NCBI RefSeq assembly: GCF_001646785.1
Contig: NZ_LRRH01000017.1
Coordinates: 1 to 44,179 of the forward strand
Direction of reading: 5' to 3'
DNA length: 44,179 nucleotides
Origin: Rhodococcus phenolicus
GTDB lineage: Bacteria > Actinomycetota > Actinomycetes > Mycobacteriales > Mycobacteriaceae
Shown: piece by piece, positions 22,521-30,524 of the stretch
Numbering within the stretch: the first letter of the stretch is position 1
Layout: every line of letters begins with the position of its first letter
Translations under genes and position numbers: made by a program
Notes under the pieces: generated by a model
What the model was told of the DNA's origin: nothing
What the model saw: only the letters and a program-made list of their open reading frames with translations
Databases searched by the model: none

Positions 22521-22593
22521 ACAATGCAACATTGTGACATACATCACTGTAACGATCACCCGTATCAGATATATGGCGGCTGATAGGCCATAT
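22521..22593 (+). promoter_or_regulatory. palindromic operator region before the Rv3651-like/SDR operon
   Basis: Contains ACAATG-CAAC-ATTGT, GTGA-CATACA-TCAC (22534-22547) and a perfect ATATGGC / GCCATAT pair (22571-22577 / 22587-22593), all within 100 bp upstream of the ATG at 22618. ACAATGCAA is also found in the promoter element at 9647. This suggests a repressor-controlled promoter. The regulator is unknown; the adjacent double-HTH protein is one candidate. Confidence 0.45.
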
Positions 22594-22617
22594 GGCGCGT
22601 CCCATAACCTGACCTGC

Positions 22618-23577
22618 ATGGCACTTTCGGGGACATGGATTGCCGTCGACATCATCGGCAGCCAACTAGGTAACGACATCTTCGTGCACTCGGCCGCGGG
22701 GGAGCGCGTCGCTCGGCCCTTGCACAGGGCGAAATCGCTCGGCTTGGACAAGACCGGCGAAGCAGTAGTGAGGTCGGTCCTTTCCGCAGCCCTCGAAGGC
22801 CGTTCGATCCCACAAGTCGACGGCATGCACATCGAAACCCACCAGGTAGATGCCTCGGACGGAACACCGGTTGGCCTGATCGCCTGGATCGGGACCGACA
22901 AGCCCGGCCCGCGGCCGACCTACAACGCGTGGATTCTCGACATGGCAGCGATGACCACCCGGACCACTGGCGACAACCCATCGCTCATCGGCGATGGCCG
23001 CGAAGCCAACGAGGAACGCCACGTCCAGTACCTGTTCACCTACCTGAACCCAGAAGACGCCTGGAACATGGTCGGTGGCTACTACGACGCGCTGACCGGC
23101 GAAGACGGATTGCTCATCGATTCCTACTGGAGCCTGCGGCCCGGTGGCACCTGGGTGCACTTCTGGTCCAGCTGCCGGCTGCGAGTACGTGAGAACGACC
23201 AGCGCCTCCTCTACGGCCTCACCATGCAGCTCGACAAGCGAGAGATGCTCGAAGCGAACATTTCCTCGCTCGTCCGATACAGCAATGCGACGCTGCTGCT
23301 CGTGGAAGCCCGCCACACGATCCCGATCACCACCGTCGGAAGGCACGCCCCACTGGGAGAAAGTCGCATCTCTCAAGTCCTCGAGCAGGTCGACCTTGCC
23401 GAGCTGGCCAGGCCGGACGCTCCAGAAGATGCAGAGCAGAAGATCACGATCGACGGTGTTCCGTTCCTCGCGGCATCCTTTCCGCTGCATTCGACCCGTG
23501 AACGGCACGGCGACCCTGTGGCAATCATCCTCCTGGTCGAAGAACGGCACGCTGCTCTCGAAGAACAGCTCGCCTGA
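22618..23577 (+). CDS. Rv3651-like (DUF5593-type) PAS-fold protein
   Basis: A 319-aa protein similar in layout to mycobacterial Rv3651, a three-domain PAS-like protein of unknown function. An N-terminal GTWIAVDIIGSQLG is followed by a domain with GTPVGLIAWIGTDKPGPRP (about residues 78-97). The middle PAS-like domain has IDSYWSLRPGGTWVHFWSSC near 165, and the C-terminal domain ends AIILLVEERHAAL. It may sense a ligand. It is the first gene of an operon with a FabG-like reductase 53 bp downstream. The ATG at 22618 follows the operator region. The reading from 22330 would pass through the terminator and operators and is not credible. Confidence 0.6.
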   Translation: MALSGTWIAVDIIGSQLGNDIFVHSAAGERVARPLHRAKSLGLDKTGEAVVRSVLSAALEGRSIPQVDGMHIETHQVDASDGTPVGLIAWIGTDKPGPRPTYNAWILDMAAMTTRTTGDNPSLIGDGREANEERHVQYLFTYLNPEDAWNMVGGYYDALTGEDGLLIDSYWSLRPGGTWVHFWSSCRLRVRENDQRLLYGLTMQLDKREMLEANISSLVRYSNATLLLVEARHTIPITTVGRHAPLGESRISQVLEQVDLAELARPDAPEDAEQKITIDGVPFLAASFPLHSTRERHGDPVAIILLVEERHAALEEQLA

Positions 23578-23630
23578 CCTACCACCCACCAACCACCATC
23601 TACGAATCGTCAACTCGGAAGGAACTATCA

Positions 23631-24329
23631 GTGCGCGTTCTCGTCACCGGTGCAACACGCGGCATCGGCGCGGCCATCGCCAGCCAGCTCGTCAAGGAAG
23701 GACACACGGTATGGGGAACGCACCGCGGCTCATCCGTCCCTGACGGTGTACGCGCCATCGAATGCGATGTCACCGACGATGCATCGGTCGATGCGGCCTT
23801 CACGCACATCGAGACCGAAGACGGCCCCGTCGAAGGTCTGGTGGCCAACGCCGGTATCAACGACGACACCCTGCTGATGCGCATGAACACCGAGAACTTC
23901 TCGCGCGTTGTCGACACCAACCTGACCGGTGTCTTTCGCGTCGTGCAGCGCTCAACCCGAAACATGCTCAAGGCACGTTCCGGACGCATCGTGATCATCG
24001 GCTCGGTCAGCGGTCTGTCCGGATCGGCGGGTCAGGTCAACTACGCCGCCGCCAAGGCCGGTGTGGTCGGTATTGCGCGCTCGGTGGCCCGCGAACTCGG
24101 CTCCCGTTCGATCACCTGCAACGTCCTTGCACCCGGATTCACCGAGACCGACATGACCGACGCTCTCGGCGAGAAGAACATCGAGCTCGCCAAGCAGCAC
24201 ATCCCGTTGGGCCGATTCGGCAAGCCCGAAGAGATCGCAGCTACGGCGGCGTTCCTCTTCAGCCCGGGTGCCGCGTACATCACCGGAAGCGTCATCAACG
24301 TCGACGGCGGTATCGGCATGGGACATTGA
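23631..24329 (+). CDS. FabG-like short-chain dehydrogenase/reductase
   Basis: A 232-aa NAD(P)H-dependent reductase of the classical SDR family, closest in feel to beta-ketoacyl-ACP reductases (FabG/MabA). Cofactor motif TGATRGIG at residues 7-14; NAG at about 80; catalytic Ser in GSVSGLSGS and the YAAAK Tyr/Lys pair near 141-145; C-terminal TGSVINVDGGIGMGH as in FabG. The GTG at 23631 follows GGAACT with GAAGG further upstream. It could act in fatty-acid or mycolate synthesis, or reduce a signalling lactone precursor. Co-expression with the PAS-like protein suggests a regulated role. Confidence 0.85.
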   Translation: MRVLVTGATRGIGAAIASQLVKEGHTVWGTHRGSSVPDGVRAIECDVTDDASVDAAFTHIETEDGPVEGLVANAGINDDTLLMRMNTENFSRVVDTNLTGVFRVVQRSTRNMLKARSGRIVIIGSVSGLSGSAGQVNYAAAKAGVVGIARSVARELGSRSITCNVLAPGFTETDMTDALGEKNIELAKQHIPLGRFGKPEEIAATAAFLFSPGAAYITGSVINVDGGIGMGH

Positions 24330-24382
24330 TGAATCGATTGGGGTCTTCTACCGGCTAGAACGCCGCGCCCCCTGCGATTCCG

Positions 24383-24424
24383 AACGAGGCCGGAACGGGA
24401 ACGAGGTGCCGGGCCGGCCTCGTT
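24383..24424 (+). terminator. terminator between convergent operons
   Basis: Perfect 11-bp arms AACGAGGCCGG / CCGGCCTCGTT, followed by TATG. It lies 54 bp past the SDR stop and upstream of the convergent lipoprotein gene end at 24506, so it may serve both directions. Confidence 0.65.
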
Positions 24425-24489
24425 TATGAGACGGGAGAGTAGCTGCCAGCCGCAGGGCGGCGACGAAAATGCCTCCTACCTGGGGTGAC

Positions 24490-24500
24490 AGCACGTCCCC
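24490..24500 (+). repeat. dispersed motif variant AGCACGTCCCC
   Basis: One mismatch from GGCACGTCCCC, 5 bp past the stop of the lipoprotein gene at 24506. Confidence 0.45.
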
Positions 24501-24505
24501 AACGT

Positions 24506-25099
24506 TTACTGCTCGCCGCGCAACTCTGCATACGCGGCCTCGGCGACAGGCTGTGCCTTGGCGTACTCCGAAATGGCAGTTTCGTCGTTCACGAAGAAAC
24601 GCTCGTCTTCGATGTATCCGCGCTCATCGGACTGCTGTACCGCCAGCGCGTACGCTGCCGGGTCGCTCGGATCGGCCTTCACAGCTGCGGCGTTATCCAG
24701 GAACGTGTACGTCGCGACGCGCACCGCGTCCGTGGAATCGGCACCGATGTTGTACGTGAATCGCCATCCGTAGATGTCCGCGATTGCGGTCGCAGGCGGC
24801 GGCAGGGACAACCCGGACCTCCAGCCCGTTTCGGCCTGACCGGCAAGAAGAGCAGCTATGGCCTGTTCCGGCGTGCCTCCGCGTTCCTCCACCGCTTCGA
24901 TGATCGCGACGGCGTTCCGCTGATGGATCTTGAAGAGGATGTCGGTGCTGTCTTCGCCGAAGACCGATACCGCCGGTGCTGCGGTCGTGCTCGGAACCTC
25001 AGTGCCGGCAGGAGCCTGCGGCTCGTCGCTGCCGCATGACACCAGAGCGGTCGCGAAAGCGGCGGTGATCAGGGCAGCAGCAAGGTTCTTCAGCTTCAC
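24506..25099 (-). CDS. lipoprotein of the transfer region
   Basis: A 197-aa protein with a lipoprotein signal (hydrophobic AALITAAFATA, lipobox LVSC at residue 22), a Ser/Thr/Pro linker, and a soluble domain with an AQAETGWR-like helix (GQAETGWRSGLSLPPP) and RFTYNIG. No catalytic motif is seen. The GTG start has GGAGGACCT before it. It follows the NTF2-like protein by 12 bp and is the last gene of the leftward T4SS region. It is probably an envelope component of the transfer channel. Confidence 0.65.
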   Translation of the reverse strand: MKLKNLAAALITAAFATALVSCGSDEPQAPAGTEVPSTTAAPAVSVFGEDSTDILFKIHQRNAVAIIEAVEERGGTPEQAIAALLAGQAETGWRSGLSLPPPATAIADIYGWRFTYNIGADSTDAVRVATYTFLDNAAAVKADPSDPAAYALAVQQSDERGYIEDERFFVNDETAISEYAKAQPVAEAAYAELRGEQ

Positions 25100-25111
25100 A
25101 GGTCCTCCAGG

Positions 25112-25705
25112 TCAGTAGCGGATCTCGTCGATGAGCCAGCGGTCGCCTTCTCGCACGATCGTGACCCACACCGTGGTGTCGGGATCGACGGTATCGGTGC
25201 CGCTGCCGGACACCGCGGTCTGCTTGATGGTGGCCACGCGATGAACGACGGTGTCGGTGTCCTCGGGGCACCCGGAGCACTCGATACTGACGTCGGCGAT
25301 GACCTTCGCTTGTTCCTCGGCCCACTGAGCCCACTGCACGCTGGGCCCACGCTCGGTGCTGGCGTCGACGATCATGCGCTCGGTAAGGGAATCGGTCAGC
25401 CAGTCCCTGGCCCGGCCGTAGGCATCGTTCTGGGTGCTGTCGGTGGCCGGATACCACGTGAACGCCACGGTCAGTCCCTGCTTGGCCGCATCCTCGGCTG
25501 CCCGAGCCGGGGGCGCTGGAGTCGTGATCTCCGCAGTTGTAGAAGGCCGGGGCGTCGTGCTGGGCATGGTGGGCGACGACGAACTGGTCGTTGAGCCGGC
25601 GCTCGCAGATCCCTCGACTTTGTTGGGGCGAGCCGTGCACGAATACGCGGCCCAGCCGATCACTGCGAGGACCAGCAACGCCACGACAAGTTTCCGTGCC
25701 TTCAA
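25112..25705 (-). CDS. membrane-anchored NTF2/VirB8-like protein
   Basis: A 197-aa protein: one N-terminal membrane segment (VVALLVLAVIGWAAYSC), a Ser/Thr/Pro-rich linker (residues 30-65) and a C-terminal domain with conserved-looking strands (VAFTWYPATDS, VVHRVATIKQT, VWVTIVREGDRWLIDEI) typical of the NTF2-like fold shared by VirB8/TcpC proteins. Such proteins scaffold the T4SS at the membrane. The TTG at 25705 has GGAGGGCC before it. It lies 219 bp downstream of the peptidoglycan hydrolase gene; motif copies at 25915 and 25751 occupy that gap. Confidence 0.65.
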   Translation of the reverse strand: MKARKLVVALLVLAVIGWAAYSCTARPNKVEGSASAGSTTSSSSPTMPSTTPRPSTTAEITTPAPPARAAEDAAKQGLTVAFTWYPATDSTQNDAYGRARDWLTDSLTERMIVDASTERGPSVQWAQWAEEQAKVIADVSIECSGCPEDTDTVVHRVATIKQTAVSGSGTDTVDPDTTVWVTIVREGDRWLIDEIRY

Positions 25706-25750
25706 AAGGCCCTCCGATCCGGACAGAAAATGCAGATGAGCAGCATGAAC

Positions 25751-25761
25751 GACACGTCCCC
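25751..25761 (+). repeat. dispersed motif variant GACACGTCCCC
   Basis: One mismatch from GGCACGTCCCC and, like the copy at 18688, followed by TTGCG. It lies 46 bp upstream of the NTF2-like start. Confidence 0.45.
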
Positions 25762-25914
25762 TTGCGCCGAATGGGTGAAACCCGCACCCATCAATCGCAT
25801 GTCGCGGTGACGTTCATAGGTGTCGGGCGCCCAAGGGCGGAAGGGATTGCAGTTCCGGCCGGGGGCGCGAAGAACTTCTCCACTATCGAAAATAGGTCTC
25901 TGAGCAGCAAATAT

Positions 25915-25925
25915 GGCACGTCCCC
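25915..25925 (+). repeat. dispersed motif GGCACGTCCCC, copy 5
   Basis: Exact copy in the context ATGGCACGTCCCC. It overlaps the last base of the stop codon of the peptidoglycan hydrolase gene. Confidence 0.6.
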
Positions 25926-27523
25926 TACATCACTCGGCGGGCTTTCATTCCTGGTTTGAGCCGTGCTTCCGTGACGACATCGCCGGTAGTGGGTGCATGG
26001 ACCATCTGGCCGTTGCCCGAGTAGATCCCTACATGGCCAGGCCCGGCCGGGCCCCAGCTGCCGAAGACGAGGTCACCCGGCTGCGCTTTCTCGATCGGCA
26101 CCTCGACCCCGACGGTCCACTGCTGCTCGGACGTCCGGGGGAGCGAGACCTTGCCGGCACTGGCCGCATGGACCGCGAACGAGGTCAGGCCCGAGCAGTC
26201 GAACCCACCGCCGGAGGGCCCGCCAATGCCCCCGCCTCCCCAGACGTACGGCGTGCCCAAATACTCGCGCGCCGCCGCAACGACCTGCCCATTGCCGTCC
26301 GAGGCATTCGGCATGAACCGGCCCCGCGAGTTCGGGTTGGTGAAGGCCGCGCGCGCTGCGGTGATCTTGGCGACGTAGTTCTGTGTTTCCGCATAAGGCG
26401 GGATGCCTCGATGCAGCAGCACCGCTCCCGGCCCTGCGTTGTAGGCCGCCAGGGTCAGCTCGATCGGATCTCCCGGTACTTCGGAAATGTCCTGGTAGAG
26501 CGCGCACATGAAGTGTGCTTGCGAGATCACGGCATCACCGATCGAGTTCGGGTCCGCTGTTCCGTCACCATCGTGGTCCTTGCCCCAGGTAGCCCAGGTA
26601 CCAGGCATGAACTGCGCCGGTCCCACCGCGCCGGCAGGTGAGACGGGAGCGTTCGGCCCGTGACGGAAGTTGTTCTCCTGCTGGAGCTGCGCGGCCAGGA
26701 GAGCCGAGTCGATCTCCGGGCACACCGCGCCTGCGCGACGCAGCCACGGCTCGAACTCGGCCGGTACGGCTCCGAAGGCGAGATTGCCGCCGCCGGCCAT
26801 ACCGAATCCCGAACAGTCGGCGGTCGAATGGGAGGCGGCGACGAGCTGCACGTCGCTGCTTCGCTCGCTGTCACTGGTGTGAGGGTCATCGGCGATCAGT
26901 GCAGCTCCGCCGTTTTGCTGCGCAATCTCGGGCAGCACGGTCACCGGGTCGATCGGTGTGCCGCCCTGCAACCGGCCGCCCTGCCAGTACTCGAAGTGCA
27001 GGTGTGGTCCGGTGCTGCTGCCAGCGTTTCCGATGTCGGCGATGTGCTCGCCCGCGGTAACTCGCTGGCCGGCGGTCACATGGATGCCATCGGCGAACAT
27101 GTGCCCGTAGACAGTGCTCACGGGGGAGCCGTCGACGTTCGAGTCGATGATCACCCAGTTCTCGAAGCCGACCCCTGGCCCTTCCCCCGAGGACCCGGCG
27201 GCGACGACCACCCCGTCGAGTGCAGCGAGAATCGGCGTGCCAACCGGACCTGCCAGGTCATCGCCTTGATGCTGCCCACCCCAACGCGGACCGAATCCGG
27301 AGGTGTGAGTGGTTGTTCCGGGACGAACCGGCAACTGGATCGGGCCGGAGACCGGCACGGACGCGCCTGGTGCAGTCTCCGCGGAACCGCTGGTATCGGT
27401 CGGCAGGACCCGGCACGGATCGCGCGGGATCACCGGCGCACCCACCGAGCACGCGGACGTGCCAATGACTACGGCAGCCGCCCCACCGAGCAGCAGCGCC
27501 TTTCCTGCGCGGCGGACGCTCAC
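25925..27523 (-). CDS. triple-domain peptidoglycan hydrolase (M23 + SLT + NlpC/P60)
   Basis: A 532-aa exported enzyme that probably opens the cell wall for the conjugation channel. Signal/lipobox near IGTSAC25. Domain 1 (~70-195) is an M23 endopeptidase with zinc ligands H85 and D89 (HQGDD) and HLHFEY (H174, H176). Domain 2 (~255-390) is a lytic transglycosylase with QQENNF (E283), GPAQFMPGTW and AAYNAGPGAV. Domain 3 (~410-532) is NlpC/P60 with FDCSGL (C443) and GHVGIY (H497). All catalytic residues are present. The GTG overlaps the stop of the VirB8-like gene. Three different cutting domains in one T4SS hydrolase is unusual; two is the common arrangement. Confidence 0.92.
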   Translation of the reverse strand: MSVRRAGKALLLGGAAAVVIGTSACSVGAPVIPRDPCRVLPTDTSGSAETAPGASVPVSGPIQLPVRPGTTTHTSGFGPRWGGQHQGDDLAGPVGTPILAALDGVVVAAGSSGEGPGVGFENWVIIDSNVDGSPVSTVYGHMFADGIHVTAGQRVTAGEHIADIGNAGSSTGPHLHFEYWQGGRLQGGTPIDPVTVLPEIAQQNGGAALIADDPHTSDSERSSDVQLVAASHSTADCSGFGMAGGGNLAFGAVPAEFEPWLRRAGAVCPEIDSALLAAQLQQENNFRHGPNAPVSPAGAVGPAQFMPGTWATWGKDHDGDGTADPNSIGDAVISQAHFMCALYQDISEVPGDPIELTLAAYNAGPGAVLLHRGIPPYAETQNYVAKITAARAAFTNPNSRGRFMPNASDGNGQVVAAAREYLGTPYVWGGGGIGGPSGGGFDCSGLTSFAVHAASAGKVSLPRTSEQQWTVGVEVPIEKAQPGDLVFGSWGPAGPGHVGIYSGNGQMVHAPTTGDVVTEARLKPGMKARRVM

Positions 27524-28362
27524 AGCTGCCCCGGAATAGGAGTGTCGAGTTCCGGAATCGGAATCGGGCCCGGAACCGGTACGGGAGTGGGATCGACGGT
27601 GCGACTCGGTGTCACCTCGGAGTCGTCGCGATCGAGCGTCGGCTCAGAGGTCGTCGTCGGTGAGGGCGGAGAAGGTTTGGTCGTAGGGGTGGGCAGTGCA
27701 GATGCGTCGTCGTCCGTCGACGTCTGGGGCGTGGGGGTTGTCGTGGCCGGTCTTATGGCGTCTTCGACCTCGGACAGTTCCAACGTCGGCAGCGGAGTGG
27801 TGACCGCCCACTGCTGGGTGCTATCCGACAGTTCCTCGACGACGACCGAGACGAACAGATCTCCCGCCTGCGTCGGGACGCTCACCTGCGCGGCCGGAGC
27901 CTCTGTATCGCCGATCACCGAGGTGCTTGTCGTGGGGCCGGTGATGACGATCGGAGTCCGCGGCCGTGCGGCCACTGTGGCTGGACCGGGCGTATCCACG
28001 GTGTAGCGGCTCAGCGCGCGGGTCCACTCGGCGTCGGAAAGTGCCGTGTCGACGAAGACGTGCGCGTAGGCCATTGCGGTCGCGGGTGCGCTGGAAGCGA
28101 TCCAGGACGCCGACTTGGCGACCACCACGGACTCGGTGACCTCGTCGAGGTTGTACTCGATTGCTGTCGTGGGCGGCGCGCTCTCAACAGCTTCTATCGC
28201 GGTGCTGTCTACGGACCGAGGCTGCGGATCTTCTCCGAAGATCATTCCGACCAGCCACAACACAGCGAGGCTAGAACCCACCGAGATCGCCAGGTTGGTA
28301 CGTGAGTAGAGCACCCACCGTCGGATCGGTGCGAGCACGGGGTTGGGGCCGGACCTCGTCAT
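27520..28362 (-). CDS. VirB8/TcpC-like membrane protein
   Basis: A 280-aa bitopic protein: basic N-terminus, a single membrane segment at about residues 24-42 (LAISVGSSLAVLWLVGMIFG), then a periplasmic-side domain of alternating strands (ATAMAYAHVFVDT, TPIVITGPTTS, FVSVVVEELSDST). The long C-terminal tail is rich in Pro, Thr and Asp (about 195-280). Position between the VirB6-like and hydrolase genes, with overlaps at both ends, supports a VirB8/TcpC-like scaffold role. Sequence identity to known VirB8 is not obvious by eye. Confidence 0.65.
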   Translation of the reverse strand: MTRSGPNPVLAPIRRWVLYSRTNLAISVGSSLAVLWLVGMIFGEDPQPRSVDSTAIEAVESAPPTTAIEYNLDEVTESVVVAKSASWIASSAPATAMAYAHVFVDTALSDAEWTRALSRYTVDTPGPATVAARPRTPIVITGPTTSTSVIGDTEAPAAQVSVPTQAGDLFVSVVVEELSDSTQQWAVTTPLPTLELSEVEDAIRPATTTPTPQTSTDDDASALPTPTTKPSPPSPTTTSEPTLDRDDSEVTPSRTVDPTPVPVPGPIPIPELDTPIPGQL

Positions 28363-30524
28363 CAGGCGTACCTATCCGTCGACTTGGGGCCGGACGGTGC
28401 AGGTGCATTCCGGACCCGTGCCCGGGAAGCGGTGGTCACCGTCGATCTGGCGGAGTTGAGTGCCAGGTGACGGGGGGGTCGACTCGGCTCGCGATTGCCG
28501 GTAGGGGTGTAGACCTTCATCGGTGCGATGGCCGAGCGATCCCCGCCGTCCCAGCGCTGCCCGACGCTCGCTGTCAGCATCTCCTTGCGAGCTTGCCGAT
28601 CTCGGCGGCGGTTCTCGACCTCGTCCTTGTCCAGACGCTTCCACGCTGCGGCGCCGGATGCTGCGGCCCGCTCGGTGTCCTTGCGCTCCACGGGATTGTC
28701 TCCTCGGACCATGTCCCGGCTGGCGACAGCGGCGATGCTGGTGATACGTGCGTCGCGCTCGGCAATCCGATCGGTGCCCTGACCCAGACGTTCGATGCGG
28801 CTCTTTCGAGCGTCTGACCGTGCCTGTGTCAGTGCCTGCTGCCTGCGGTTGTTGAGGCCGCGGCCTTCGGGTCTGGCTACGAAGGCTGCCTTGGCCTCGC
28901 CGTCACCGGCGATGTCGTCTTCGTGAGCCCGTCGAGCGAAGCGTTCGCCGGCCTTGGCTGCGATTGCCCCACCGGGCCCGCCGATTGCTGCGCCTGCTGC
29001 GGCGAATGCCTTGGTCTTGAGGGAGCGTTTCGCCTCGCGGGCCTTGCGATTGACCATGCTCGTGTTGTTCTGGGTGAAGGTCTGGGTCATTCGCTTGAAC
29101 GGACGCATGATCGCCCAGCACACAATGGTCAACAGGATCATGAACCACAGTCGCCAGGACCCGTCGACCTGACCGTTGTCGACGCCGTACAGCTGCACGA
29201 GGGCCATCAGGTACAGCGCGACGATGACCGCACCGGCTACGCCCCACATGTAGGCGGTGGCGAGCATCCGCATGATGCGGGCCAGCCAGCCACCGCCGGC
29301 AAGTGCGAGCGGCACCCACAGCGGCGCGAACAGGATGGCGAAGCGGATCGCGAGCAGTGCGGTGATTTTGAGCAGTGAGGCGCCGATCCAGAGCACTGAC
29401 GGCATGGCCAGTTTGAGCATGCCGAGGAACCCGGTCGAGGTACGTCCGGAGTCTTTGCCCTGGAATTGGTAGTAGGACAACTGATGGTCGGATTCCAGCG
29501 ATGCGACGATCTCGCGGAACTTGTCGGACTTTTGCTCGGCGAGCTCGGCCTGGGCGTCCGGATCGTTCTTGACGCGCTCCTGCTCTTCGTACGAGAAGGC
29601 CAGCGAATCGCGCAGCTTCGGCCCCAGTCCGGCAACGTCCGTCTGGTCGTAGTTGGTTCCGAACCAGCCTTTGCGCCAATCCTCAAGAAACACCCGATCG
29701 ATCAGCACATTCTTCGGATCAGTCGGGCCACTCGTGAGGGTGCCACCGCCGGGGCCGTCGCCGAACTGGACCGAGAAGATCTGGTCCTGGGTCTCGGTGA
29801 TTAGGGCGCCGAACGTCTCGTCGGCGACTTGGACCGCTTTCTGCGGTGCGCCGACGAACAGCGCTCCGAGCATCAGTCCGGCCGCGGCGATCGCCGAGGT
29901 CTTCGTGACGCCGGCGGCGTCGGCCTTGAGCGACTTCCACAGCACGGTCGCGGCGACGATGGTCAGCGCGATCATCAGCCACTCCACGTAGACGCCGCGC
30001 AGGCCATCCGAGATGGAATAGACGATGCGGTCGAACTGAGCCAGGGCGGGCTCAACACCTGCCTTGAGAGCGTCCTGCCCCGTGTTGGTTTGGTCGTCGA
30101 GCCAGAAGGCTGCGGCCGCGAGCGATTTGCCGATCGTCAGGAAGGTGTTGCCCAGCGTGGTGTCGGCGACCGCGCCGGGCGCCTTGACCAGATCCTCGCC
30201 GCAGCCGAGATCGTAGGTGTGCCACTTCAGTCCGGCCCACCCGTAACTCTCGTAGCCGGTGCCACCTCCCCCTTCCCGAGGTGCCCGGTGGGCGCTGGAC
30301 GAGTCGAAGGTCGTCTCGATGACCTCGTTGGGGAACTCCGCGGTCGGCACCTCTGTGCAGTCGAATCCGCCCGCGACCGCTGCACCGGTGCCCGCTGCGA
30401 CGAACGAGATGCCCGCGAGCATCAACACGGTCAGAAACCGCGCCAGCAGCCCCGTACGCCACCCGAAACGGCGCGGGGAAGGGCAACGGCCGGTCGAGTC
30501 GGCTCGGAACGGCTGCGGGCTCAT
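28362..30524 (-). CDS. VirB6/TrbL-like polytopic membrane protein
   Basis: A 720-aa channel component. N-terminal signal-like segment (LARFLTVLMLAGISFVAAG), then an extracellular region, then about six or seven membrane segments between residues ~160 and ~460 (VEWLMIALTIVAATVLW, TSAIAAAGLMLGALFVG, LWIGASLLKITALLAIRFAI and others). A cytoplasmic basic tail of about 240 residues is rich in Arg/Ala (RQQALTQARSDARKSRIERL). The layout matches VirB6-type proteins of Gram-positive T4SS. Its start overlaps the VirB4 stop and its stop touches the VirB8-like start. Confidence 0.78.
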   Translation of the reverse strand: MSPQPFRADSTGRCPSPRRFGWRTGLLARFLTVLMLAGISFVAAGTGAAVAGGFDCTEVPTAEFPNEVIETTFDSSSAHRAPREGGGGTGYESYGWAGLKWHTYDLGCGEDLVKAPGAVADTTLGNTFLTIGKSLAAAAFWLDDQTNTGQDALKAGVEPALAQFDRIVYSISDGLRGVYVEWLMIALTIVAATVLWKSLKADAAGVTKTSAIAAAGLMLGALFVGAPQKAVQVADETFGALITETQDQIFSVQFGDGPGGGTLTSGPTDPKNVLIDRVFLEDWRKGWFGTNYDQTDVAGLGPKLRDSLAFSYEEQERVKNDPDAQAELAEQKSDKFREIVASLESDHQLSYYQFQGKDSGRTSTGFLGMLKLAMPSVLWIGASLLKITALLAIRFAILFAPLWVPLALAGGGWLARIMRMLATAYMWGVAGAVIVALYLMALVQLYGVDNGQVDGSWRLWFMILLTIVCWAIMRPFKRMTQTFTQNNTSMVNRKAREAKRSLKTKAFAAAGAAIGGPGGAIAAKAGERFARRAHEDDIAGDGEAKAAFVARPEGRGLNNRRQQALTQARSDARKSRIERLGQGTDRIAERDARITSIAAVASRDMVRGDNPVERKDTERAAASGAAAWKRLDKDEVENRRRDRQARKEMLTASVGQRWDGGDRSAIAPMKVYTPTGNREPSRPPRHLALNSARSTVTTASRARVRNAPAPSGPKSTDRYA

